Positions 1 to 8,471 of a DNA stretch of 64,000 bases are shown in pieces. This stretch comes from Streptomyces sp. BK239 (GTDB taxonomy: Bacteria; Actinomycetota; Actinomycetes; Streptomycetales; Streptomycetaceae): NCBI RefSeq assembly GCF_004217285.1, contig NZ_SHKS01000004.1, positions 62,001 to 126,000 of the forward strand, given 5' to 3'. The translations under genes were made by a program, and so were the position numbers. The notes beneath the pieces are model-generated. The model was not told the origin of the DNA, made no database searches, and was given only the letters and a program-made list of their open reading frames with translations. Position 1 is the stretch's first letter. Every line of letters starts with the position of its first letter.

Positions 1-1288
1 GCGCCGCGGCGGCCGTCACGCCGGAGCGGCAGCCGTCCTCGTGGAAGCCCCAGCCGTGGTAGGCGCCCGCGAACGCGGTGACGGAGCTGTTCAGTTCGGG
101 CAGCCGCTGCTGCGCGGCGACCGACTCGGGCGTGTAGACGGGGTGTTCGTACACCATGCGGGCGAGCACCCGCTGCGGGTCCACCCGGTCCTGCGCGCCC
201 AGGGAGACCACGTAGCGCTCGGGCGCGTCGAGCCGTTGCAGGCGGTTCATGTCGTAGCTGACCCGCACCCGGTCGGCGCCCGCCTCGCACGACGGCATCA
301 GGTAGTTCCACGAGGCGCGGGCGCCCCGGGAGCTGGGCAGCACAGCGGCGTCGGTGTGCAGGAGCGTCGTGTTGCGCGAGTAGCGGAACGCGCCGAGCAC
401 GTCCTTCTCCAGCGGGGTGGCGTCGGCCAGCAGGCTCAGCGCCTGGTCGGGGTGGGTGGCGACCACCACGGCGTCGTACGACTCCGTGACGCCGGCGTCG
501 GTCGTGACGTCGACGCCGTCGGGGCGCCGCCGTACCGCCCGGACCGGCGTCGCCGTGCGCACCGCGTCCAGCCGGTCCGCCACCCGCTCGACATACGCGC
601 GCGAGCCGCCCGTGACGGTGCGCCAGGCCGGGGAGCCGCTCACGGAGAGCATGCCGTGGTACTCCAGGAAGCGGAACAGGTAGGCGGCGGGGTAGCGTTG
701 GGCGGTGGCGGCGTCGCAGGACCAGACCGCCGACACGACCGGGGTCATGAAGTGGGCGCGGAAATAAGGCGAGAAGCCCTGCCGGTCGAGGAACTCGCCC
801 AGTGTCATGGCGCTTTCGTCCGGCCGGGCGAGGTGCCTGCGGGCCGCCCGGTGGAAGGCGGGCACCTCGGCGAGCATCCGCAGATACGCGCCGCGCAGGG
901 CGTTGCCCGGACGGGCGAACAGACCCGCGGGGCCACGGGCGCCCGCGTACTCCAGGCCGCACCCCTCGCACCGCACCGACATGCTCATCTCCGACTCCTG
1001 CGTGGCGACGCCGAGTTCGCCGTACAGGCGCAGGAGCTGGGGATAGGTGCGGCGGTTGTGCACGATGAAGCCGGAGTCGACGTGCCGCCGTGTGCCGTCC
1101 CGCGAGGTCAGCTCGTGCGTGTGGGCGTGACCGCCGAGCCGGCCGTCGGCCTCGTACAGCGTGACGTGGTGGGCGCGGGCGAGGACGTACGCGGCGGTCA
1201 GGCCGGCGACCCCGCTGCCGACGACGGCCGTGCGCCGCCGCCCCCGCCGGACGTCACCGCCCGACGCGTCCCGTGACACCCCTGACAT
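1..1288 (-). CDS. NAD(P)/FAD-dependent amine-oxidase-like oxidoreductase (partial)
   Basis: The gene runs off the left edge, so its C-terminus is missing; 429 codons are visible. The ATG at 1288 sits seven to eight bases behind a GGAGG site, which decides the start. After a short basic leader the N-terminus has a Rossmann dinucleotide motif (GSGVAG, residues about 24-29) followed by an acidic strand end (LYEADGRLGGHAH), the usual FAD-binding arrangement of amine-oxidase and phytoene-desaturase relatives. A second FAD-type segment (VVVATHPDQAL) lies in the middle. It resembles the COG2907 group of predicted NAD/FAD-binding proteins. In many bacteria that group neighbours DUF1365 and cyclopropane-fatty-acid-synthase-like genes, which would lie just outside this window. 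The substrate is unknown. Confidence 0.85.
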   Translation of the reverse strand, partial: MSGVSRDASGGDVRRGRRRTAVVGSGVAGLTAAYVLARAHHVTLYEADGRLGGHAHTHELTSRDGTRRHVDSGFIVHNRRTYPQLLRLYGELGVATQESEMSMSVRCEGCGLEYAGARGPAGLFARPGNALRGAYLRMLAEVPAFHRAARRHLARPDESAMTLGEFLDRQGFSPYFRAHFMTPVVSAVWSCDAATAQRYPAAYLFRFLEYHGMLSVSGSPAWRTVTGGSRAYVERVADRLDAVRTATPVRAVRRRPDGVDVTTDAGVTESYDAVVVATHPDQALSLLADATPLEKDVLGAFRYSRNTTLLHTDAAVLPSSRGARASWNYLMPSCEAGADRVRVSYDMNRLQRLDAPERYVVSLGAQDRVDPQRVLARMVYEHPVYTPESVAAQQRLPELNSSVTAFAGAYHGWGFHEDGCRSGVTAAAA

Positions 1289-1358
1289 CGCTGCTCCCTC
1301 CGGCCGGCCGCACACTCCCTCTCGGGTGTATTCCGGACCTGGGGGGCGTTCGGATTCA

Positions 1359-1838
1359 TCAGGTCGTCGAACTCAGCCGGTCCAGTTCGCCGCCGATCGC
1401 CTCGCGCAGCACGTCGTGCCGCGGGCCGAGCCTGAACCGCTCGTCACTCCACCGCTCACGCGGGTAGAGCCACACCGGAGCACCCACGAGACCGTCCGGC
1501 TCCCAGTCGAACCGCGGCCAGACATGTGCGTGCAGGAACGGGTCCGTGTTCCCGAGGATCTCCAGGTTGACCCGCCTGAAGGCCGGATCCAGCCGCCGGC
1601 AGGCCAGCTCCACGGCCTCACCGAGCCGCTCCATGTCCGACAGGAACGACAGCCGCTTCGGCCTCGGCAGGTCCGAGAGCCGCTGCGCTCCCGGATCGTC
1701 CACGAGCAGAACCGAGTAGCCCGGCAGGAACTGGACGTCCCCGATCACCGCGAACCCCGCCGACAACCGCCGCAGCACGGTCGGGTTCTCCCCGCGCAGC
1801 GCGGCCCCGATGCGGTCCTTCCGCCAGTCACCGTTCAT
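1359..1838 (-). CDS. HIT-like (diadenosine tetraphosphate hydrolase-type) protein
   Basis: A 159-residue protein in the size range of HIT nucleotide hydrolases and transferases. The segment LEILGNTDPFLHAHVWPRF near residues 92-110 matches the HIT active-site strand, with His103 and His105. Residue 107, normally the third histidine of HxHxH, is tryptophan here. The middle histidine (105), the usual nucleophile, is kept, so activity is possible but uncertain. The protein has no signal peptide or membrane segment and is expected in the cytoplasm. It lies 70 bp behind the FAD oxidoreductase gene start on the same strand. No function beyond the family can be read. Confidence 0.8.
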   Translation of the reverse strand: MNGDWRKDRIGAALRGENPTVLRRLSAGFAVIGDVQFLPGYSVLLVDDPGAQRLSDLPRPKRLSFLSDMERLGEAVELACRRLDPAFRRVNLEILGNTDPFLHAHVWPRFDWEPDGLVGAPVWLYPRERWSDERFRLGPRHDVLREAIGGELDRLSSTT

Positions 1839-2046
1839 GGCGGAAACCTATGTCGCGGCGATCGAGGACCGCCCTGCGATCAGGCGGCTTCAGTGGGGGA
1901 GAGGGCGTGCCGGTGGGCGGGCCCGGCGGCGTGGTGAATGACGTCGCAGAACTGGCAGCGCCTCGTGGGCCGTCGCCGCGCCGCCGGGGAAACCGACGTG
2001 AAAAAGCGACACTCTGGCGTTACGAGGTTCTGGCGGGCGGCGTGGG

Positions 2047-2424
2047 TCAGTGCCTCGCGGCGCTGACGATGTCGGCGAGAGGCGTGGCGGGACGGCCGGT
2101 CAGTCGGGGAACCGCGTCGCTGACCCCGTCGAGCTCGCCCGACGCGATGGCCGTGTACGTGGACACCCAGGCGTCCAGCTGCCACTGCGGGACGCCGCAG
2201 GACGAGCGGGAGGCGTAGGCCTCCTCGACCGTCTCCTGGCGGTAGGCGACGGGGCGTCCGAGCCGCTCGGAAAGGATCACGGCGGCTTCGTCCAACGTGA
2301 GGGCATCGGGCCCGGTCAGGTCGTACACCACCCCCACGTGGTCGTCCGGCCGTGACAGCACCGCGGCGGCCGCGTCGCCGATGTCGTCCTGACGGACGAA
2401 CGCGGCGCAGTTCACCACCCCCAT
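2047..2424 (-). pseudogene. C-terminal remnant of an NAD(P)H-binding (NmrA/QorB-like) reductase
   Basis: Only the C-terminal 110-120 residues of an atypical short-chain reductase are present, from about VRQDDIGDAAAAVL to the stop, including the family-type LTGPDALTLDEAAVILSE stretch. The N-terminal Rossmann fold with its glycine-rich NAD(P) motif is absent. Upstream codons in the same frame read as arginine- and serine-rich non-homologous sequence that is the antisense of the neighbouring AraC remnant. An ATG at 2424 could permit translation of a 125-residue fragment, but it would lack the cofactor site. I therefore call it a broken gene. The break coincides with the start of the divergent AraC remnant. 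Confidence 0.75.
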
Positions 2425-2962
2425 AGACGCCGACGCCGAGGCGGTGTCCCTGGCCGCCGAGCACCTGAGCCGCGAGTTCCGGGCGCTCGGACAGCTCCCG
2501 CTCGACGTGCACATCGCCGCCCTGCGCCACCTCCTCGCCGTCCTCCTGCTGCGGCTGGCCCATCTCACCGTCCCGGCGGGTGGCCCCGCCCCGGAGCCGG
2601 ACGAGACCTACCTGCGCTTCCGGGACGCGGTCGAACGGCGCTTCACCGTCACCCGGCGGGTGGAGGACTACGCCCAGATGCTCGGCTACTCGGGCCGGAC
2701 CCTCGCCCGGGCGACACTGGCCGGCGGCGGGCTCGGCGCGAAGGAGTTCATCGACCGCCGGGTCGTGCTGGAGGCCAAGCGTCTGCTGGCGCACGGCGAC
2801 GAGAGCGCGGCGCAGATCTCGGACCGCCTCGGCTTCGTCACGCCTTCCCGGTTCAGCGCGTACTTCTCGCAGCGCACGGGGCGTTCGCCGCTCGACTTCC
2901 GCAAGGAGATCCGGGGCCTGGCGGCGAGCCGGTCGCAGGGTGCCCGTCCTGCCGCCGGCTGA
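2411..2962 (+). pseudogene. C-terminal remnant of an AraC-family transcriptional regulator
   Basis: The frame carries a complete AraC-type double helix-turn-helix at its C-terminus (from VEDYAQMLGYSGRTLARA through ISDRLGFVTPSRFSAYFSQR and FRKEIR). It also carries a preceding linker helix typical of this family. The N-terminal cupin/effector domain of a normal protein of about 290 residues is missing: homologous-looking sequence begins only near 2411 (FTTPIDADAEAV). A GTG at 2444 could start a 172-residue product without a clear ribosome site. Left of the junction the other strand reads as a truncated reductase, so both genes appear to have lost their 5' halves together. A DNA-binding fragment could still be made, but regulation by ligand is unlikely. 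Confidence 0.7.
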
Positions 2963-3103
2963 GGCGTCACCACCGCCCACCGCGACGCCCGCCGGACGAT
3001 CACGCTCGGTTACTATGCTCATTCGACTCCGGACGCCGGGGGCAACCGTCGCACGGTCATCGGCGCACCGCCGACGGCCACATGGGTGGGGAGCCTGAGG
3101 GAC

Positions 3104-3859
3104 ATGCTGAGAGAGGTCACCGCGACCCGCTACATCACGCCGTTGCGTGAGGGCGGTTCGCTGCCGGGGCTCGTCGAGACCGACGACCACGGGACCTACG
3201 CCGTCAAGTTCCGCGGCGCCGGCCAGGGCCGCAAGACGCTCGTCGCGGAGGTCGTCTGCGGCGAACTCGCCCGCCGGCTGGGCCTGCGCGTCCCCCCGCT
3301 GGCCGCCGTCACCCTCGACCCGGTGCTCGGACTCGGCGAACCCGACCAGCAGGTACAGGAGTTGCTGCGCACCAGCGGCGGCGTCAACCTCGGCATGGAG
3401 TTCCTCTCCGGGGCCCTCGGCTTCGATCCGCTCGCCTTCCCGGTGAGCCGCGAGGAGGCCGGCCGGATCGTCTGGTTCGACGCGCTGACCAACAACGTCG
3501 ACCGCTCCTGGCGCAACCCCAACCTGCTGTTCCACCGCGGCGAGGTGTGGCTCATCGACCACGGCGCCACCATGATCTGGCACCACAACTGGCCCTCCGC
3601 CCAGGCGTCCGCGGCCCGCCCCTACGACGCCTCCGACCACGCGCTCACCCCCTTCCGGCCGGATGTCGCCGCCGCGGCCGCCGAACTCGCCCCGCGCGTC
3701 ACCGCCGGACTGCTCGCCGAGGTCACCGCCGAGATCCCCGACGCCTGGCTCGCCGACGAGCCCGGCTTCGACTCCCCGGACGCGCTGCGCGACGCCTACG
3801 CGGCGCCCCTGCTCGCGCGCGCCGCCGTCATCCACGAACGCATCAAGGGGACCGAGTGA
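3104..3859 (+). CDS. HipA-like kinase
   Basis: A 251-residue protein with HipA-type kinase signatures. It has an ATP-anchoring lysine in YAVKFRGAGQG, a catalytic-loop segment NNVDRSWRNPNLLF with Asp and Asn, and a metal-binding segment LIDHGATM. It is much shorter than E. coli HipA (about 440 residues) and lacks the N-terminal subdomain; no HipB-like antitoxin is next to it. The ATG at 3104 was chosen over the in-frame GTG at 3086 because GAGG lies just upstream of it. The stop overlaps the DUF3037 gene by four bases (GTGA), so the two are almost surely co-translated. The target is unknown; HipA relatives phosphorylate tRNA synthetases, but that cannot be read here. Confidence 0.85.
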   Translation: MLREVTATRYITPLREGGSLPGLVETDDHGTYAVKFRGAGQGRKTLVAEVVCGELARRLGLRVPPLAAVTLDPVLGLGEPDQQVQELLRTSGGVNLGMEFLSGALGFDPLAFPVSREEAGRIVWFDALTNNVDRSWRNPNLLFHRGEVWLIDHGATMIWHHNWPSAQASAARPYDASDHALTPFRPDVAAAAAELAPRVTAGLLAEVTAEIPDAWLADEPGFDSPDALRDAYAAPLLARAAVIHERIKGTE

Positions 3860-4275
3860 GCGACGACCGCCACTTCATCAGGCCCGGCCAGGCGAGCGAC
3901 CGGGACGTCTACGAGTACGCCCTGCTGCGCGTCGTCCCCCGTGTGGAGCGCGGCGAGTGCATCAACGCCGGGGTGCTCCTCTACTGCCGCGCCCGGTCCT
4001 ACGTCGGCGCGCTCACCCACCTCGACGAGGCTCGGCTGCTGGCCCTCGACCCCGACGCCGACGTGGCCGGCGTCCGGGCCGCGCTGCGCGCCGTGGAAGG
4101 CGTCTGCGCCGGCGGCGAGGCGGCGGGGCAGGCGGCGGGCGACGACGCGGGGCGGCGCTTCCGCTGGCTGATCGCGCCCCGCTCGACGGTCGTGCAGCCG
4201 GGCCCCGTGCACACCGGGCTCACCGCCGACCCGGTGGCCGAGACCGAACGGTTGCTGAACCTGCTCGTCAGGTAA
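3856..4275 (+). CDS. DUF3037 family protein
   Basis: A 139-residue cytoplasmic protein that starts with GTG overlapping the stop of the HipA-like kinase. The segments YEYALLRVVPRVERGECINAGVLLYCR and FRWLIAPRSTVVQPGPVHTGL are typical of DUF3037 proteins, which have no established biochemical role. The tight overlap with a HipA-like kinase suggests a functional pair: the DUF3037 protein may be a partner, substrate or regulator of the kinase. No HTH motif is visible, so it is not a HipB-type antitoxin. A promoter for the following gene begins right after its stop, so the pair ends here. Confidence 0.85.
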   Translation: MSDDRHFIRPGQASDRDVYEYALLRVVPRVERGECINAGVLLYCRARSYVGALTHLDEARLLALDPDADVAGVRAALRAVEGVCAGGEAAGQAAGDDAGRRFRWLIAPRSTVVQPGPVHTGLTADPVAETERLLNLLVR

Positions 4276-4299
4276 TGGATCACACGCACGCGGATGCCG

Positions 4300-4328
4300 T
4301 TGACACCGCGTGCCAGGGCTTCTAGCGT
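4300..4328 (+). promoter_or_regulatory. Vegetative-type promoter for the fabG-like gene
   Basis: TTGACA at 4300-4305, then a 17-base spacer, then TAGCGT at 4323-4328. This is a close match to the housekeeping sigma consensus. It lies about 50 bases upstream of the ATG at 4379, which has GAGGAG at proper spacing. Confidence 0.65.
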
Positions 4329-4378
4329 CACGTCGTACTGAAGGTACTAAGCGGTCGCTCACCCGAGGAGTAGCAGCA

Positions 4379-5140
4379 ATGTCCACCACTGAGCAGCGGG
4401 TCGCAGTAGTCACCGGCGCGGCGCGCGGCATCGGCGCGGCCACCGCCGTCCGGTTGGCCGCCGAGGGCCGCGCCGTCGCGGTGATCGACCTCGACGAGGC
4501 CGCCTGCAAGGACACCGTCGAGAAGATCACCGCCGCGGGAGGCAAGGCCGTCGCGATCGGCGCCGACGTCTCCGACGAGGCCCAGGTCGAGGCCGCCGTC
4601 GCCCGCGTGGTCGAGGAGCTCGGCGCGCCGACGATCCTCGTCAACAACGCGGGCGTGCTCCGCGACAACCTGCTGTTCAAGATGAGCGTCTCCGACTGGG
4701 ACACCGTCCTCGGAGTGCACCTGCGCGGCTCGTTCCTGATGACCAAGGCCGTCCAGAAGCACATGGTCGACGCCGGTTTCGGCCGGGTCGTCAACCTGTC
4801 CTCGTCCTCGGCGCTCGGCAACCGCGGCCAGGCCAACTACTCCGCCGCCAAGGCGGGTCTGCAGGGCTTCACCAAGACCCTCGCCATCGAGCTGGGCAAG
4901 TTCGGCATCACCGCGAACGCCGTCGCCCCCGGCTTCATCGCCACCGACATGACCGCGGCGACCGCCGCCCGCGTCGGCATGGGCTTCGAGGAGTTCAAGG
5001 CCGCCGCCGCCACCCAGATCCCCGTGGCCCGCGTCGGCGAGCCCGACGACATCGCCAACGCGATCGCCTTCTTCACGAACGAGGCCGCGGGCTTCGTCTC
5101 CGGCCAGGTGCTGTACGTCGCCGGCGGACCGCTCGACTAA
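4379..5140 (+). CDS. fabG: 3-oxoacyl-ACP reductase-type short-chain dehydrogenase
   Basis: A 253-residue classical short-chain dehydrogenase. It has the cofactor motif TGAARGIGAAT near residues 12-22, NNAG near residue 90, a catalytic serine in NLSSSSALG, and the YSAAK pair near residue 158. The C-terminus (GEPDDIANAIAF, SGQVLYVAGG) is FabG-like, so NADPH-dependent reduction of 3-oxoacyl thioesters is the best guess. The ATG at 4379 lies eight bases after GAGGAG. It is followed 51 bp later by a second short-chain dehydrogenase on the same strand, and the two are probably one transcript ending at the hairpin at 5967. Streptomyces carry several FabG paralogues, so this need not be the essential fatty-acid enzyme. 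Confidence 0.85.
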   Translation: MSTTEQRVAVVTGAARGIGAATAVRLAAEGRAVAVIDLDEAACKDTVEKITAAGGKAVAIGADVSDEAQVEAAVARVVEELGAPTILVNNAGVLRDNLLFKMSVSDWDTVLGVHLRGSFLMTKAVQKHMVDAGFGRVVNLSSSSALGNRGQANYSAAKAGLQGFTKTLAIELGKFGITANAVAPGFIATDMTAATAARVGMGFEEFKAAAATQIPVARVGEPDDIANAIAFFTNEAAGFVSGQVLYVAGGPLD

Positions 5141-5191
5141 GAGGGCCACTGAGGCCACCAGGCAGCACCAGAAAGCACTGGGGATCACGAA

Positions 5192-5953
5192 ATGACTGAA
5201 CTGCCCGCACTCTCCGGCCAGGTCGCCCTCGTCACGGGGGCCAGCCGCGGCATCGGCTACGGCGTCGCCGAGGCCCTCGTCGCCCGCGGCGACCGCGTCT
5301 GCATCACCGGACGCAACGAGGACGCGCTCAAGGAAGCCGTCGACAAGCTCGGCGCGGACCGGGTCATCGGCGTCGCCGGCAAGGCCCACGACCTGGACCA
5401 CCAGGCCGCCGCCGTCGAGCGCACCATGGAGGCCTTCGGCCGCGTCGACCATCTCGTCAACAACGCCGGCACCAACCCGGTCTTCGGCCCGATCGCCGAC
5501 CTCGACCTGGACGTGGCGCGCAAGGTCTTCGAGACCAACGTGGTCTCCGCCCTCGGCTTCGCCCAGCGCACCTGGCACGCCTGGCAGAAGGACAACGGCG
5601 GCACGATCGTCAACATCGCCTCCGTGGCCGGTCTTTCGGCCTCGCCCTTCATCGGCGCGTACGGCGTCAGCAAGGCCGCGATGATCAACCTGACCGTGCA
5701 GCTGGCGCACGAGTTCGCGCCGAAGGTACGGGTCAACGCGATCGCCCCGGCCGTGGTGAAGACCAAGTTCGCCCAGGCCCTGTACGAGGGCCGCGAGGCG
5801 GAGGCGGCCGCCGCCTACCCGCTGGCCCGGCTCGGCGTGCCCTCCGACATCGGAGGCACCACCGCGTTCCTCACCTCCGAGCAGTCCGCCTGGATCACCG
5901 GCCAGACCCTCGTCGTCGACGGAGGCATCTTCCTCAACGCCGGAGTCGGCTGA
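5192..5953 (+). CDS. SDR family oxidoreductase
   Basis: A 253-residue short-chain dehydrogenase with TGASRGIGYGVAEAL as the nucleotide-binding motif, NNAGTNP, the catalytic serine in NIASVAGLSAS, and a YGVSKAA motif for the Tyr-Lys pair. The C-terminus has ITGQTLVVDGG, standard for the family. It differs clearly from the upstream FabG-like protein, so this is not a recent duplication. The substrate cannot be inferred. A 51-bp gap without a terminator separates it from the upstream gene, and a strong hairpin follows its stop. Confidence 0.88.
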   Translation: MTELPALSGQVALVTGASRGIGYGVAEALVARGDRVCITGRNEDALKEAVDKLGADRVIGVAGKAHDLDHQAAAVERTMEAFGRVDHLVNNAGTNPVFGPIADLDLDVARKVFETNVVSALGFAQRTWHAWQKDNGGTIVNIASVAGLSASPFIGAYGVSKAAMINLTVQLAHEFAPKVRVNAIAPAVVKTKFAQALYEGREAEAAAAYPLARLGVPSDIGGTTAFLTSEQSAWITGQTLVVDGGIFLNAGVG

Positions 5954-5966
5954 CCGCACCGCGCGT

Positions 5967-5989
5967 CCGGGCGCCCTCGCGGCGCCCGG
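5967..5989 (+). terminator. Intrinsic terminator hairpin after the SDR pair
   Basis: Perfect nine-base inverted repeat CCGGGCGCC / GGCGCCCGG with a five-base loop, 13 bases after the stop codon at 5953. There is no U-run, as is common in this G+C range. Confidence 0.7.
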
Positions 5990-6083
5990 GCCGCCGCGCG
6001 CACCCTGACAACGTCGTCATCACCGGCCTCAGCAGTACCGCCCCACCTCCGCCGCCCACGCGGCGGAGGCCTGCGGTATGGTC

Positions 6084-6098
6084 TGCCAACCCTTGGCA
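6084..6098. promoter_or_regulatory. Palindrome TGCCAA-N3-TTGGCA upstream of the lipoprotein gene
   Basis: A perfect 6-3-6 inverted repeat 22 bases before the GTG start at 6121, just after a TATGGT hexamer (6077-6082) that could serve as a -10 box. The placement around the likely transcription start fits a repressor operator. The binding protein is unknown. Confidence 0.4.
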
Positions 6099-6120
6099 TG
6101 GCAGATCGAGGAGCGTGCGC

Positions 6121-7701
6121 GTGTTCAACCGGAACCGATCCTTGCAGCGATTCGCGGCGATCGTGTCCATATCCCTGGTGGCCGGATGCAGTCTCCTGGG
6201 AGAGGAAAGCTCCGACGACGCAGGACCGATCGTCGTGGGCACCACCAGCGCCCCCAGCACACTGGACCCCGCCGCCGCCTGGGACGGCTCCTGGGAGCTG
6301 TTCCGCAACGTCTACCAGACGCTGCTTGCCTACCCCTACGGCTCGACCACGCCCCAGCCCGACGCCGCCAAGAGCTGCAGCTTCACCGACGCCTCCAGCC
6401 GCACCTACCGCTGTGAACTGCGCGAGGGCCTGACCTTCTCCAACGGCGACAAGCTCGACGCGAAGGCCGTCAAGCACTCGATCGACCGGATCAAGGCCAT
6501 CAACGCCCCCACCGGCCCCGCCGGTCTGCTGGGCAGCCTCGACCGGATCACCGTCAGCGGCGACAACGTGATCGTCTTCGAGCTCAACAAGGCCGACGCC
6601 ACCTTCCCGTTCGTGCTCGCCACCCCGGCCGGCTCGATCGTCGACCCCGACGACTACCCCGCGAACGCCCTGCGCAAGGAGGACGGCATCGTCGGCTCCG
6701 GGCCGTACCGGCTGGAGGGCTACGAAGGCGGAAGACAGGCCGAACTCGTCCGCAACGACAGCTACAAGGGCTACGCCGAGCTCAAGAACGACGCGGTGAA
6801 CATCCGCTACTTCCAGGACTCCGGCGACATGGTGGCGGCACTGCGCAAGAAGCAGATCGACATCACCTACCAGGGGCTCGCCGCCGACGACATCGTCGCC
6901 CTGGAGGGCGAGGGTGACAAAGGCGGCCTCCAGCTCGTCGAGGGCGCCGCCAGCAACATCAACTACCTGGTGTTCAACCCCAAGGACGAGTGGGCCGACC
7001 GGCTGCCGGTGCGCCGGGCCGTCGCCCAGCTCATCGACCGGCCCGCCATCGCCCACAAGGTCTACAAGGACACCGTGGACCCGCTGTACTCCATGGTCCC
7101 CAAGGGCCTGACCGGCCACACGACCGGCTTCTTCGACGACTTCGGCAAACCCGACGCGGCCAAGGCCCGGCGGATCCTGGCGGACGCCGACATCAGCACA
7201 CCCGTCCCGCTCACCCTCTGGTACACCACCGACCGCTACGGCTCCGACACCGCCCTGGAGTTCAAGGAGATCAAGGCGCAGCTCGAGGCCTCCGGCCTGT
7301 TCCGCGTCACCCTCAAGAGCCGCCCCTGGAACACCTACGTTCTCGGCTACCAGAACGGCGAGTACCCCGTCTTCGGCCGCGGCTGGTCCCCGGACTTCCC
7401 CGACGCGGACAACTTCATCGCCCCGTTCGTCGGCGAGCAGAACGCCCTCGGCACGCCGTACCCGGAGAAGGAGATCACCCAGGTGCTGCTGCCGCGGTCC
7501 CGCCAGTCCAGCGACCGCGCCAACGTGGTCAAGGACTTCGAGAGGGCGCAGCAGATTCTCGTCGACGAGGCCCGGCTGCTCCCGCTCTGGCAGGGCAAGC
7601 AGTACCTCGCGGCGAACGAGGACATCTCCGGCGGCGAACGGTCCCTGGACCCGTCGACGATCATGATGGTGGGCGAGCTGTACCGCAAGACGAGCTGGTG
7701 A
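6121..7701 (+). CDS. Peptide-type ABC transporter solute-binding lipoprotein
   Basis: A 526-residue protein with a lipoprotein signal: a basic N-terminus, a hydrophobic core and the lipobox LVAGC with Cys23. It matches the large SBP_bac_5 (oligopeptide/nickel) family, with the opening segment VVGTTSAPSTLDPAAAWDGS and family segments GSGPYRLEGY and AVAQLIDRPAIA. GTG at 6121 was preferred over the GTG at 6115 because GAGGAG at 6108-6113 then has a seven-base spacing. No permease or ATPase gene is adjacent, so it is an orphan binding protein that must work with a transporter encoded elsewhere. It probably binds a peptide-like ligand outside the membrane. Confidence 0.88.
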   Translation: MFNRNRSLQRFAAIVSISLVAGCSLLGEESSDDAGPIVVGTTSAPSTLDPAAAWDGSWELFRNVYQTLLAYPYGSTTPQPDAAKSCSFTDASSRTYRCELREGLTFSNGDKLDAKAVKHSIDRIKAINAPTGPAGLLGSLDRITVSGDNVIVFELNKADATFPFVLATPAGSIVDPDDYPANALRKEDGIVGSGPYRLEGYEGGRQAELVRNDSYKGYAELKNDAVNIRYFQDSGDMVAALRKKQIDITYQGLAADDIVALEGEGDKGGLQLVEGAASNINYLVFNPKDEWADRLPVRRAVAQLIDRPAIAHKVYKDTVDPLYSMVPKGLTGHTTGFFDDFGKPDAAKARRILADADISTPVPLTLWYTTDRYGSDTALEFKEIKAQLEASGLFRVTLKSRPWNTYVLGYQNGEYPVFGRGWSPDFPDADNFIAPFVGEQNALGTPYPEKEITQVLLPRSRQSSDRANVVKDFERAQQILVDEARLLPLWQGKQYLAANEDISGGERSLDPSTIMMVGELYRKTSW

Positions 7702-7781
7702 GCGCACCGGCCGGCCGCCTTGTCAGTGGTCGCCTGTAGGTTCTGAGGCCTGGAAGCGACCGCACAACGGAGGACGTTGAC

Positions 7782-8465
7782 GTGACCGACATCGCCATGC
7801 TGCCCGAGTCCTGGCGCGGAGTGCTGGGCGACGAGCTTCAGCAGCCCTACTTCAAGGAGCTGACGGAGTTCGTCGAGGAGGAGCGAGCGAAGGGCCCCGT
7901 CTACCCTCCGCGCGACGAGGTCTTCGCCGCGCTCGACGCGACGCCGTACGACCGGGTGAAGGTGCTGGTCCTCGGTCAGGACCCCTACCACGGCGAGGGC
8001 CAGGGGCACGGCCTGTGCTTCTCGGTGCGGCCGGGCGTCAAGATCCCCCCGTCGCTGCGCAACATCTACAAGGAGATGCACGAGGAACTGGGCACGCCGA
8101 TCCCCGACAACGGCTACCTGATGCCGTGGGCGGAGCAGGGCGTGCTGCTGCTCAACGCGGTCCTCACCGTCCGCTCCGGCGAGGCGAACTCCCACAAGGG
8201 CAAGGGCTGGGAGAAGTTCACCGACGCGGTGATCCGCGCGGTGGCCGGCCGGCCTGACCCGGCCGTCTTCGTCCTGTGGGGCAACTACGCGCAGAAGAAA
8301 CTGCCGTTGATCGACGAGAGCCGGCACATCGTGGTCAAGGGCGCGCACCCCTCCCCGCTGTCGGCGAAGAAGTTCTTCGGCTCCCGCCCGTTCACCCAGA
8401 TCAACGAGGCGGTGGCCCGGCAGGGTCACGAGCCGATCGACTGGACCGTCCCGAACCTCGGCTGA
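7782..8465 (+). CDS. ung: Uracil-DNA glycosylase, family 1
   Basis: A 227-residue enzyme that removes uracil from DNA to start base-excision repair. The water-activating motif GQDPYH lies at residues 65-70 with the catalytic Asp67, and the uracil-recognition segment LCFSV follows. The DNA-intercalation loop GAHPSPLSA lies near residue 190, so all key parts are present. The GTG start at 7782 has GGAGGA seven bases upstream. The length is normal for bacterial Ung. It is transcribed alone, with a hairpin directly after the stop. Confidence 0.95.
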   Translation: MTDIAMLPESWRGVLGDELQQPYFKELTEFVEEERAKGPVYPPRDEVFAALDATPYDRVKVLVLGQDPYHGEGQGHGLCFSVRPGVKIPPSLRNIYKEMHEELGTPIPDNGYLMPWAEQGVLLLNAVLTVRSGEANSHKGKGWEKFTDAVIRAVAGRPDPAVFVLWGNYAQKKLPLIDESRHIVVKGAHPSPLSAKKFFGSRPFTQINEAVARQGHEPIDWTVPNLG

Positions 8466-8471
8466 CCGCCT

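Noticed and set aside
1839-2046. Minus-strand CQFCDVIHHAAGPAH-like stretch resembling a HIT N-terminus
   Set aside because: It is the tail of a long antisense frame with no start or HIT catalytic motif; the similarity is probably chance.
1880-3835. A 651-codon open frame on the minus strand
   Set aside because: It crosses the reductase and AraC remnants and the HipA-like kinase gene; its product is low-complexity and rich in Arg, Gly and Val, as antisense frames in high-G+C DNA are.
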